Shown: positions 19,802-27,574 of the stretch, piece by piece
Numbering within the stretch: position 1 is the stretch's first letter
Layout: each line of letters begins with the position of its first letter
Origin: Nocardia mangyaensis
GTDB lineage: Bacteria > Actinomycetota > Actinomycetes > Mycobacteriales > Mycobacteriaceae
DNA: 64,000 nt
Assembly: GCF_001886715.1 (NCBI RefSeq)
Contig: NZ_CP018082.1
Span: 868,001-932,000, forward strand
Direction: 5' to 3'
Notes under the pieces: generated by a model
The model's database searches: none
What the model was told of the DNA's origin: nothing
The model's input: the letters and a program-made list of their open reading frames with translations, nothing else
Made by a program: the position numbers and the translations under genes

Positions 19802-21129
19802 CCGAGCCCGCTCCCGCGCCCGGCGCGGTGGAACCCGATCCGACCGTTCTCGATCTGTTGCAGGGCAGTGCGCTGGCACCGCTGCTCGACCTGCCGGTGA
19901 GCGGCATTCTGGATCAGCTCGGCCTCCCGCCGCTGCCGCAGATCCCGGAATTCCCGCCGCTGCCGGACTTTCCGCCGCTGCCGATGCTGGATCTGGCGGC
20001 GCTGATGCAACCGCTCACCGACCTGGCCTCGGCGTTCGGCACCGGGCAGATCGCGCCGACGGCACCGGCCGAGTCGACGGGTGATCCCGCCGCCGCGCCC
20101 ACCGAGGCGGCGGTGGATCCGAGTCAGGTGCTGTCCCTGGTGAGCAGCACCCTCGAGAGCGTGCTCAGCCTGGGTAGCTCGGCGCTGCAGATGGCGATGT
20201 CGATGTGGCAGGGCGCGGGCGCGGACTCGGCCACCGACAAGGCGGCCCAGACCGTGGCACCTACCGCGGCGATCGGCAGCCAGGCCACCGCCATGAACTC
20301 GATCAACACCGGCGCGCTGGTCTCGGTCGGCACCGGCAAGCTCCAGCTGGCCGCGATCATCAGCAAGTACCTGGCGACAACGGCTGCCACCGCACCCTTT
20401 CTCGCGACACCGCCCGGCCAAGCCTTCCTGATCGCGAACACCGTGGAGACGGTCGCCGAGGGCAGCGCGGTCGTCGCCAAGACGCGGTCCGAACTGGCCG
20501 TGCAGGGCGCCTCGGTGACCACGGCGGGGGAGAAGGTACCGGTGCCGGGCGCCCCCACCGGGATGGATGTCGCCGACCAGCTCAGCCAGTTGCTCGGGTT
20601 GCTGCAGCCATTGATGGGGCTCGCCACGACCGGCGTGCAGACCGCGACGAAACTCGCCGAGCACCATGCCACGCTGACCGCGGCGACCGAAGCCGAGACC
20701 GACCGAGCAGACTCGCCCGGCGCGGTCGCGGCGGGCGGCGGATTCGCCGGTGGCGGCGTCGGCGGCGCCGGTGCCGCGGTGGGCCGGGCGGCCGCCGCGC
20801 TGAATCCGTGGCCCGGTACGCGGGCCGCGGGCGTCGTCGGTCCCTCGACCTCAGGTTTCGCCGCGCCGGGAACGCCCGGCGAGCACGCGACGGGCGCCGC
20901 GGGCCGCGGCATGGGCATGGGCGGCGGCATGATGCCGATGGGGGCCGGTGCGGGCGCCGCGGCCGGACGCGCGGGCGAGTCCATCGACGACGCGACGCGC
21001 ACCCATTTGGTCACCGACTACGGCGACGAGGTGGTCGGCGACATCGATGCCGTCGCCACCCCGGTCGTCGGCGCCGCGGCCGCCGAGCCGAACGCCGCCC
21101 CGCCTCCGGACAAGGAACTCACCCTGTAA
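19798..21129 (+). CDS. EspA/EspE-like ESX secreted protein
   Basis: A 443-residue protein starting at GTG inside the end of the EspC-like gene. A Pro-Leu-Pro-rich N-terminus (about 35-65) precedes a helical WXG100-like domain with Met-Trp-Gln-Gly-Ala-Gly-Ala-Asp near residue 140 and a second helical block to about 300. A Gly/Ala/Met-rich C-terminus ends with a His-Leu-x-Thr-Asp-Tyr-Gly-Asp-Glu-Val-Val-Gly-Asp tail. The tandem EspC-EspA arrangement is the same as in the mycobacterial espACD operon and in espE/espF. The protein is probably exported with its partner and then acts at the cell surface. Confidence 0.65.
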   Translation: MTEPAPAPGAVEPDPTVLDLLQGSALAPLLDLPVSGILDQLGLPPLPQIPEFPPLPDFPPLPMLDLAALMQPLTDLASAFGTGQIAPTAPAESTGDPAAAPTEAAVDPSQVLSLVSSTLESVLSLGSSALQMAMSMWQGAGADSATDKAAQTVAPTAAIGSQATAMNSINTGALVSVGTGKLQLAAIISKYLATTAATAPFLATPPGQAFLIANTVETVAEGSAVVAKTRSELAVQGASVTTAGEKVPVPGAPTGMDVADQLSQLLGLLQPLMGLATTGVQTATKLAEHHATLTAATEAETDRADSPGAVAAGGGFAGGGVGGAGAAVGRAAAALNPWPGTRAAGVVGPSTSGFAAPGTPGEHATGAAGRGMGMGGGMMPMGAGAGAAAGRAGESIDDATRTHLVTDYGDEVVGDIDAVATPVVGAAAAEPNAAPPPDKELTL

Positions 21130-21176
21130 CCCGGGGTGATCCGCGCACAGCAGGCATACGAGGAACAGGAATTGTC

Positions 21177-21503
21177 ATGAGCGATTTCGACGGTGTGTAC
21201 TTCGACGGCCCGACCGCGGCCGGTTCGGCCGGGCAGCTCGACGGTCTGGCCGACCGTCTCGACGCTGCCCTCGGCAGGGAGCGCGACGTCCTCGCTGTGT
21301 CGCCCGCCGGAACGGACGAGGTGTCGGTGCGTGCGGCCCACACCATGTCGGAGGTGGGAACCGCCTACACGGCGAGCTTGGCCGGCGGCATCGAGGAACT
21401 GCGCAAACTGGCTGCGGCCGTGCGCGGCCAGGTGCACCGGTTCGACCGGATGGACAGCGACAACGCGGGCGAGTTCACCGAAGTGAGTACGGCGTTGCGA
21501 TGA
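21177..21503 (+). CDS. PE-family protein
   Basis: A 108-residue protein starting at ATG 21177 behind AGGA (21167-21170). It is a bare PE domain: two helices joined at Pro43-Ala-Gly-Thr-Asp-Glu-Val-Ser50, the typical PE turn. The second helix ends in Phe89-x-x-x-Asp93, where most exported PE proteins have Tyr-x-x-x-Asp/Glu. It overlaps the PPE gene by four bases (ATGA), as expected for an obligate PE-PPE heterodimer exported by an ESX system with EspG help. Confidence 0.75.
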   Translation: MSDFDGVYFDGPTAAGSAGQLDGLADRLDAALGRERDVLAVSPAGTDEVSVRAAHTMSEVGTAYTASLAGGIEELRKLAAAVRGQVHRFDRMDSDNAGEFTEVSTALR

Positions 21504-22471
21504 TCGAACCGCCGCAGGAAGGTTTCACCGGCGTCGTCTGGGAAGCACGGCCGCCGGAAAAACTGGCCGGGGACCTGACCGAGGGACCCGGCGCGGCGCC
21601 GCTGGCCGCAGCGGGCGCCGGCTGGGCCAGGCTCGCCGTGGAACTGGGCAGTATCGCGCTGGAGTACCAGCAGACCCTCGATGGGCTGCGCGCCGCCTGG
21701 AACTCGGCGGGTTCGAGCGCCGTGCTCGCGAAGATCGAGGGCCTGCAGGCGTGGCTGACCGAGATGGCCGCCGTGGCCGCGGCCAACGCGGCCCGAGCCG
21801 AAACCCAGGCCGCGGCTTACGAAGTCGCCCGACTGGCGATGCCCAACCACGGTGAGATAGCGGCCATCCGGGCGGTGCAGGACACCATCGAACAGGTCGG
21901 CGCACTGCTGGGAGCGCCGGTGCGCGGCGTCGGCGCCGACAACGACGCCAAGGGCGACATCGCCCACGCCGCCGCTTCCCGGGTCATGCGCGGATACGAG
22001 TCGGCCACCGAACCGTTGGCACAGCCGTGGCCCGCCGAGCAGGCACCGGTCATCGCGCCGCCCGCCCCGCTGGCCGCTGAGCGGGCGAGCGCCGCCGCCC
22101 ATACCCCGATGGTCGGTCCGATGGGGCCGGTCCTGCGGGGCATCACCTCGTTGCCGACCATGCGCACGGCTTACCACACCCCGGTGCATGTCCAGGGCGG
22201 CTCCGCGGTCACCACCACCGCGACCGTGGGCACGTCGAATCCGGTTCCGGTGTCGTCGGGACATCTGCCGATGGCGCCCGGCGCGATGGGCGCCGCGGCG
22301 GCCGGCGCCGAGGAAGAACACACCCCGAGGGCGGGCGTCGCCGTGGAGCCGACCACCGCACCGGACGACCACATCGGAATCCTCGCCGCGCCCGCGGTCC
22401 TCGGCGTGCCGGACGCCCCCATCGTGCCCGAATCGGCAACGGAGCGTACCGGGTCGGACGGTGACCGATGA
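21500..22471 (+). CDS. PPE-family protein
   Basis: A 323-residue protein with the PPE signature Ala16-Arg-Pro18-Pro19-Glu20 near the N-terminus. The long helical PPE domain (to about 190) contains Ala-Gly-Ala-Gly-Trp near residue 42 and Ala-Ala-Trp-Asn-Ser at the helix turn. The remaining residues form a low-complexity Ala/Pro/Gly tail that ends with an acidic segment and the pattern Ile-Gly-Ile-Leu-Ala-Ala-Pro-Ala-Val-Leu-Gly. Its ATG overlaps the PE stop. It probably forms a heterodimer with the PE protein and is recognised by the EspG encoded next. Confidence 0.85.
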   Translation: MIEPPQEGFTGVVWEARPPEKLAGDLTEGPGAAPLAAAGAGWARLAVELGSIALEYQQTLDGLRAAWNSAGSSAVLAKIEGLQAWLTEMAAVAAANAARAETQAAAYEVARLAMPNHGEIAAIRAVQDTIEQVGALLGAPVRGVGADNDAKGDIAHAAASRVMRGYESATEPLAQPWPAEQAPVIAPPAPLAAERASAAAHTPMVGPMGPVLRGITSLPTMRTAYHTPVHVQGGSAVTTTATVGTSNPVPVSSGHLPMAPGAMGAAAAGAEEEHTPRAGVAVEPTTAPDDHIGILAAPAVLGVPDAPIVPESATERTGSDGDR

Positions 22472-22520
22472 TCACGTGGCACGCCGGTGTGCGCCCGAGA
22501 CATCGAGTGGGCGGGCAGCG

Positions 22521-23312
22521 ATGACCGTGCTGACCAATGACGGCCTGCTCGCGGTCGCCGAGCGACTGCGAGTCCAGACCCTGCCGTTGGTGCTGGCGGT
22601 ACGCCCCACCCAGGAAACCCTCGCCGACTGGCAGGCGGCCCGCCGCGCGGCGGAAGCCGAACTGACCGGCACCGGGATCCTCGACGGTGACGAGGTTGCG
22701 AACACGGAACTGGTGGGCGCCCTGCTGACCCTGAGTCAGCCCGACCGGGAACTGGTCGCGCGGATCTTCCGCGGCGGCGCCCCGGTGCGGATCTGCCTGG
22801 CTCGGCGCGGTGAGGCGCACGCGCTGGCCGTGCGCACCGGTGACAGCTACGTGATCGAGCCGATCTGGGTGGACGGGAGCGGGCAATCGCTGGCCCGGCC
22901 GATTCTCGCGCAGCTCGGCCCACTCGCCGCCGCCGACGTGGCGGCTTTCAGCGCCCCGGCCACCGACCTGGCCGAGCGCTTCGACGCGGCCGAGAACGCG
23001 GCCGACTATGCCGACGCCGTCTACCACCTCGGTGTCGCGGCCACCGACGCCACCCGCTACGGGCTGGCGTTGGGCGACTGCCACACCTACGCCGAAATCG
23101 TGGCCTGTCACCACGAGGGCGGTGCGACCGAGCGAGCCACCGGCGCCGTCGCGGTGTATGACACCGCGGCGGGTCGGATCGTGGCAGCTCCCGGGCGGGC
23201 GCCGGATCTGCGGATCTGGTCGACGGTCACCCCGGGCACCGATCACCGGATCGCGCAGGCGATCTCGGCCCTGATCGAGCTCCTGCCCGGAGGAAGGTGG
23301 CTGCCGCAGTGA
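22521..23312 (+). CDS. espG: ESX secretion-associated chaperone EspG (second copy)
   Basis: A 263-residue EspG-family protein. ATG 22521 gives the family-typical start Leu-Thr-Asn-Asp-Gly-Leu-Leu-Ala-Val-Ala-Glu-Arg-Leu; a GTG at 22461 overlapping the PPE stop is an alternative. Further EspG marks are Thr-Leu-Pro-Leu-Val-Leu and the central strands Pro-Val-Arg-Ile-Cys-Leu-Ala-Arg-Arg-Gly and Tyr-Val-Ile-Glu-Pro. Its position directly after PE-PPE is the usual one for the cognate chaperone that keeps the pair soluble and targets it to EccA/EccC. It is followed by the WXG100 pair. Confidence 0.8.
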   Translation: MTVLTNDGLLAVAERLRVQTLPLVLAVRPTQETLADWQAARRAAEAELTGTGILDGDEVANTELVGALLTLSQPDRELVARIFRGGAPVRICLARRGEAHALAVRTGDSYVIEPIWVDGSGQSLARPILAQLGPLAAADVAAFSAPATDLAERFDAAENAADYADAVYHLGVAATDATRYGLALGDCHTYAEIVACHHEGGATERATGAVAVYDTAAGRIVAAPGRAPDLRIWSTVTPGTDHRIAQAISALIELLPGGRWLPQ

Positions 23313-23379
23313 GACCAGGGCGGCGCGACCCGGCGCCGCCACCAACCCCCACACCGACTGTTATCAGAAAGGACTCACC

Positions 23380-23721
23380 ATGACCACCGGAACCGGTGAC
23401 GTGAATGTCGACGACGTAGCGGCCGCGGCGGCCGCGAACGAAATGTACGAGGCCATCGGCGCCATCCGTAAGACCATCAACGCCATCAACGGCGAGGTGC
23501 AGGATGTCAAGGCCAAGTGGAAGGGCGATGCCCAGGGTGCCTTCGAGACGGCCGCCGTCGACTGGGAGGAGGAGGCCACCCAGCTCAACGGCATCCTCGA
23601 CCAGATGCAGCAGCAGGTGGAGTCGGGCAACAACGCCTACCTGGCGATGGACCAGGGCGCCCGGGACGACTTCGCGCGTCTGCAGGGCGGTTCGGGTGGC
23701 GGCGGCCTGACCAGCCTCTGA
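23380..23721 (+). CDS. WXG100 protein, EsxB/CFP-10-like
   Basis: A 113-residue WXG100 protein with a strong AAAGGA ribosome-binding site. Trp47-Lys-Gly49 sits at the helix turn. The C-terminal Tyr87-Leu-Ala-Met-Asp91 matches the Tyr-x-x-x-Asp/Glu type VII export signal, so this is the partner that carries the signal for the heterodimer. A short Gly-rich tail follows. It lies 40 bases upstream of its EsxA-like partner. Confidence 0.9.
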   Translation: MTTGTGDVNVDDVAAAAAANEMYEAIGAIRKTINAINGEVQDVKAKWKGDAQGAFETAAVDWEEEATQLNGILDQMQQQVESGNNAYLAMDQGARDDFARLQGGSGGGGLTSL

Positions 23722-23761
23722 CCGGCGCTGTCACGCACACTTTTCCGAAGAGAGGATTGCC

Positions 23762-24055
23762 ATGACCATGGAATACGGCAAGGCCGCGATGGAGGCCCTG
23801 TTCGACAATCTGGAGGGCTACCGCGACGACCTGATCTCGCAGAGCGCCGCCGTGCAGGACGCCGCCACGTCGATCGACACCGCGTGGGACACCGACGCCA
23901 AGGGTGAATTCGTGAAGATCCACACCGAGTGGAACGACGCGATCGAGGACACCCAGCAGCTGCTCAACGCCATCGCCGCCGCCGTCGAGAACGCGCTCGG
24001 TGAGGCGCTCGGCACCGACGGCAAGGTCGGTGACGGCTTCGCCGAGATCGGCTGA
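23762..24055 (+). CDS. WXG100 protein, EsxA/ESAT-6-like
   Basis: A 97-residue four-helix-bundle partner of the preceding WXG100 protein, with GAGAGGA as ribosome-binding site. The canonical Trp-x-Gly is altered: the turn reads Ala-Trp42-Asp-Thr44-Asp. There is no Tyr-x-x-x-Asp/Glu motif after the second helix, consistent with export as a dimer using the partner's signal. It is the last gene of the + strand substrate series; a strong hairpin follows 14 bases after the stop. Confidence 0.88.
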   Translation: MTMEYGKAAMEALFDNLEGYRDDLISQSAAVQDAATSIDTAWDTDAKGEFVKIHTEWNDAIEDTQQLLNAIAAAVENALGEALGTDGKVGDGFAEIG

Positions 24056-24069
24056 CCCGCACCGTAGCG

Positions 24070-24105
24070 AACGGCGTACTCGGATCACCGTCCGAGTACG
24101 CCGTT
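24070..24105. terminator. Bidirectional terminator hairpin between esx pair and eccE
   Basis: A perfect 15-base inverted repeat (24070-24084 and 24091-24105) with a 6-base loop, followed on the + strand by a T-rich run. It sits exactly between the converging esxA-like gene and eccE, so it probably ends transcription from both sides. Confidence 0.85.
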
Positions 24106-24114
24106 TTCGTCGTC

Positions 24115-25914
24115 TCAGCGGGCTGCGGCGAGTGATTCCCCGATGTAGCGCATTTCCTCGGGCGTGGTCACCATGCGCACGGTGGCGGTGGCGGTGGCGG
24201 TGCGTACCGTGATGGCATTGGGCGAGGTGTCGTCCTGCTCCAGCACCACATCAGCGGCGACATAGCCGCCCTGCTGGTCCGGCGACCGCACGTGCACCAC
24301 GGTCGCGCCGCCGCTGGGCGCGGCCGGGGTGATCCCGTCGTAGACGATCACCGTCGACAGCGGCCTGCGCAGACCCGGCGGTGGCGCGGTGGGCGCCGGA
24401 TTGCCAGTACCGGAATAGCGCGGCGCCAGCGAGAGCAGGTGCGGGGTGTTCAGATTCGCCACCATCGAATGCCAGGCCTCGGGGCGATCGGTGTGCACGA
24501 TCACCCGGGCCCCTAGCGCGATGGCGCGCAACAGCACCTGCTGGGCGAGGTCCAGCTTGCCCACCACTTCCAGATGCCGGGTCCCGTCGCCGACCAGCGG
24601 CACCGCGAGGCCCTGCCCGGCGTCGTCGGCGCCGATGAGCTGCCCGCATCCGGCGGTCGGCACCACGATCTCGGTCAGCGCGGCGCGGGGACCGCGCTGG
24701 CCGTTGTCCACGCGCCGGGTGCGAGCATCGATCGGCACACTGTCGAGCAGGGTGGGCAGCTGACGGCCGGTGAGCTGGCGCAGGCCGGGCAACGGCGGTT
24801 CGCCGGGGGCGGTGGCGGTGTCGAAGCGGACCACCGCGTCCAGCACGATGGCACCCGATTCGGCGCCGGGTCGGGTGCGCGGCCCGAGGTGCCCGCGCAG
24901 CCGCAGGGTGAGCGTGGTGGCCAGGGCCGGCGTCGCCCAGATGGCGGCGAAACCGCGCGGGCCGATCAGATCGGCACCCACCTCGTAACTGGTGAGGTGC
25001 ATCCCGTGCCCGACCAGGCTCCGCGGGGTCTCCTCGAATTCCTCCAGCGCCAGACCATGGGTGAGTTGGCGTGTCGCGCTGTTGATCTCGCCTGCGGTCA
25101 GCACCGAGACGGTGATGTCGCGGGCGGCCAGCCGGTTGGCCACGCGCCGCGTCGCGATGAGCGCCGAGCGCAGCACCCCGGTGGTACCGCCGCCACGGCT
25201 GTCCACCGCCTCGGCATTGGCCAGCGGATCCAGGCGCAGCACCAGCCAGACGGTGCGGTCGGCGATGGCGGGCAGGGGGCCGACGATCTGGTCGTAGATC
25301 CGGGCCACCGGACTGTCGCCCGCGGTGCGCGAGCCGGTGCTGATCACATCGATCGAGGCCAGCGTGATGTCGAATTGTTCGAGACAGCCCGCGATCTCGG
25401 TGAGCGGCAGCATCTGGTCGGTGGTCAGCGCGCCGCGGCGCAGCAACGTGAGCGCGTCCGGCGGGGGATCGATGCGCAACACCGTGATGAGTCGGTCGTC
25501 GTCCCAGCGCATTCCGTAGCTGCCGCCCTCGGGAAGGGCCACGTCGAACGGTTCGGAGTTGCCGCCGAGCCGGTCATCGCTGCGGCGCCAACGGAATCCG
25601 AGCTCACGGGCCAGCCAGGCTGCCGCCGAGCGTGGTTCGCCGCGCCGCCACGGTGTGAGCAACGCCAGAGTGGTCAGGGCGGCCAGGATCGGCGCGACCA
25701 CGGGGTGGGCGCCTGCCGCGGTCACACACCAGGCGATCACCGCGGCCAACAGCAAGGTCGGCAGCACCCAGCGCAGCGGCAGCCAACGGAACAGCCAGAA
25801 CTCCGGATCGCGCAGGACCCGGTCGGTCGAACTCGTCGCCGATTCCCTGACGCTTTCCTGTTGGTTTTCGATGGAATTAACCGAAGCGCCGATTTCGCTT
25901 CGCCATTCGTTCAC
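24115..25914 (-). CDS. eccE: Type VII secretion membrane protein EccE (locus A)
   Basis: About 599 residues. I prefer the GTG at 25914 with GGGTGGA five bases upstream; an ATG at 25947 would add 11 residues. Two membrane segments lie near the N-terminus (about 40-85), followed by a cytoplasmic or peripheral region with the EccE pattern Tyr-Gly-Met-Arg-Trp-Asp-Asp, then Val-Leu-Arg-Ile and Leu-Pro-Leu-Thr-Glu-Ile-Ala-Gly-Cys-Leu. EccE is the peripheral subunit of the ESX membrane complex with EccB, EccC and EccD. The gene is divergent from eccB, sharing a 140-base control region, and converges with the esx pair at a hairpin. Confidence 0.85.
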   Translation of the reverse strand: MNEWRSEIGASVNSIENQQESVRESATSSTDRVLRDPEFWLFRWLPLRWVLPTLLLAAVIAWCVTAAGAHPVVAPILAALTTLALLTPWRRGEPRSAAAWLARELGFRWRRSDDRLGGNSEPFDVALPEGGSYGMRWDDDRLITVLRIDPPPDALTLLRRGALTTDQMLPLTEIAGCLEQFDITLASIDVISTGSRTAGDSPVARIYDQIVGPLPAIADRTVWLVLRLDPLANAEAVDSRGGGTTGVLRSALIATRRVANRLAARDITVSVLTAGEINSATRQLTHGLALEEFEETPRSLVGHGMHLTSYEVGADLIGPRGFAAIWATPALATTLTLRLRGHLGPRTRPGAESGAIVLDAVVRFDTATAPGEPPLPGLRQLTGRQLPTLLDSVPIDARTRRVDNGQRGPRAALTEIVVPTAGCGQLIGADDAGQGLAVPLVGDGTRHLEVVGKLDLAQQVLLRAIALGARVIVHTDRPEAWHSMVANLNTPHLLSLAPRYSGTGNPAPTAPPPGLRRPLSTVIVYDGITPAAPSGGATVVHVRSPDQQGGYVAADVVLEQDDTSPNAITVRTATATATVRMVTTPEEMRYIGESLAAAR

Positions 25915-26056
25915 TTTTGTCCACCCTGATCGCGCTGCGCAAATCATGCTCTTTCCAGAAACTATCCATGATTACGGTACAGTGTCGGCGGAATACGAGG
26001 CGTCCGGCGAATCGCGTCCGAATACGCCATTTTCGTGAATTTCTCTCGGAGGATGG

Positions 26057-27559
26057 ATGCCGGCGCAGCTGACCACCCGAGCCCAGGTCAATGGATATCG
26101 GTTCCTGCTGCGGCGGCTCGATCACGCGCTCATTCGTCGTGATGTGCGCATGCTGCACGATCCGATGCGCTCGCAGCTTCGTTCGCTGATCGTGGGCGCG
26201 ATCCTGGGGCTGCTGGTGGTGGCGGGCGCGGCGATCCTGTCGTTCTTCCGTCCACAGGGGGCCGTCGGGGACGCGAGGATCGTGGTCGGCAAGGACAGCG
26301 GCGCGCTGTACGTGGTGGTCCCGGGCGGCGACGGGGACGACCGACTGCACCCGGTGCTCAATCTGGCCTCGGCGCGGCTGGTCACCGGCAGCAACGAGTC
26401 GCCGGAGTCGGTGAAGGACAGCAAGCTGAACTCGTTCTCGCGCGGTCCGCTGCTCGGCATTCCCGGTGCGCCGGGCGCACTGCCCGGGTCGCATCAGGGC
26501 GACCGGTCGGCCTGGACGGTCTGTGAGTCGGTGCGGTTGTCGATCACCGGCAGCGCGGTCGGGGCGACCGGGGTCACCACGTCGATCCTGGCCGGAAGTC
26601 CCGAGCTCGGGACGGGCGCCAGGACCATCGCCGACGACGAGGCATTCCTGGTGCGCGAGGCCGACCGCGCCTACCTGATCTGGGCGGGCAAGCGCGCCGA
26701 ACTGGATCCGACGGATTCGGCCACCGCTCGCACCCTCAATCTCGCCGCGCACCGTGCCCGCCCGGCCGGCCCCAGTCTGCTCGGCGCCACCACGCAGGTC
26801 CCGGCCCTGCGCGCACCGCAGATCCCGAACGCCGGCGACCCCGGTCCAGGGCCGCTCGAGGCGGTGCCGGTCGGCGGGATCATCGGGGTGTCAGGCGTGG
26901 CCGAGGGCACCGAGCTGTATGTGGTGCTGGCCGACGGGGTGCAGCCGGTGAGCCCATTCGCCGCCGCCCTCATCCGCAACGCTGATTCCCAGGGCATGCC
27001 CGGCATCGTCCAGGTGCCGCCGGACGCCCTGGACCAGGTTCCGATCCGCCACCCGCTCCCTGTCGGCGAATTCCCCCACGACACCCCCCGGATCATCACC
27101 GCCGAGGACGCCCCCGTGGCCTGTCTGGCCTGGACCAAGCAGCCCGGCACCGATCCGGCCCTGCGCTCGGCCACCGACGGCCCCGCCGACCGCGCGACGG
27201 TCACCCTGATCGCGGGCACCCGCCTGCCGCACCCCGAGAACGTCGCGCCGGTAGCATTGGCCACCGCCGACGGCACGGGCGATCGCGTCGACTCGGTGTA
27301 CGTGTCCCCGGCCTCCGGCGAATTCGTTCAGGTCGCCGGTATAACGCCCGGCAGTATCCGCCGCGGCAGCCTGTTCTACATCACCGACAGCGGCATCCGG
27401 CACGGCATCCCCGATGCCGAAACCGCCGCCGCCCTCGGCCTCGAGGGTACCCCCCGCCTGGCGCCCTGGGAGATTGTCGGCCAGCTCGTCCCCGGCGCCA
27501 CCCTGTCCCGCGCCGACGCCCTGACCAGCCACGACGCCGTAGCCGCGCCCCAGCGCTGA
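26057..27559 (+). CDS. eccB: Type VII secretion protein EccB (locus A)
   Basis: A 500-residue protein with ribosome-binding site GGAGGATG. The N-terminus carries the EccB signature Gly-Tyr-Arg-Phe-Leu-Leu-Arg-Arg-Leu-x-His-Ala-Leu then Arg-Arg-Asp-Val-Arg-Met-Leu-His-Asp-Pro-Met. A single membrane helix lies at about 43-65. The large periplasmic domain contains repeated Leu-Ala-Gly-Ser-Pro-Glu-Leu-Gly and Gly-Ile-Pro-Gly-Ala-Pro motifs. EccB anchors the periplasmic side of the ESX core complex. It ends 15 bases from the convergent eccA stop. Confidence 0.95.
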   Translation: MPAQLTTRAQVNGYRFLLRRLDHALIRRDVRMLHDPMRSQLRSLIVGAILGLLVVAGAAILSFFRPQGAVGDARIVVGKDSGALYVVVPGGDGDDRLHPVLNLASARLVTGSNESPESVKDSKLNSFSRGPLLGIPGAPGALPGSHQGDRSAWTVCESVRLSITGSAVGATGVTTSILAGSPELGTGARTIADDEAFLVREADRAYLIWAGKRAELDPTDSATARTLNLAAHRARPAGPSLLGATTQVPALRAPQIPNAGDPGPGPLEAVPVGGIIGVSGVAEGTELYVVLADGVQPVSPFAAALIRNADSQGMPGIVQVPPDALDQVPIRHPLPVGEFPHDTPRIITAEDAPVACLAWTKQPGTDPALRSATDGPADRATVTLIAGTRLPHPENVAPVALATADGTGDRVDSVYVSPASGEFVQVAGITPGSIRRGSLFYITDSGIRHGIPDAETAAALGLEGTPRLAPWEIVGQLVPGATLSRADALTSHDAVAAPQR

Positions 27560-27574
27560 CGACGGCGCCGCGGA

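Noticed and set aside
20205..21176. Extension of the PE gene upstream through the EspA-like gene
   Set aside because: The region is the wrong frame of the EspA/EspE-like gene. PE has its own ATG at 21177 with AGGA upstream.
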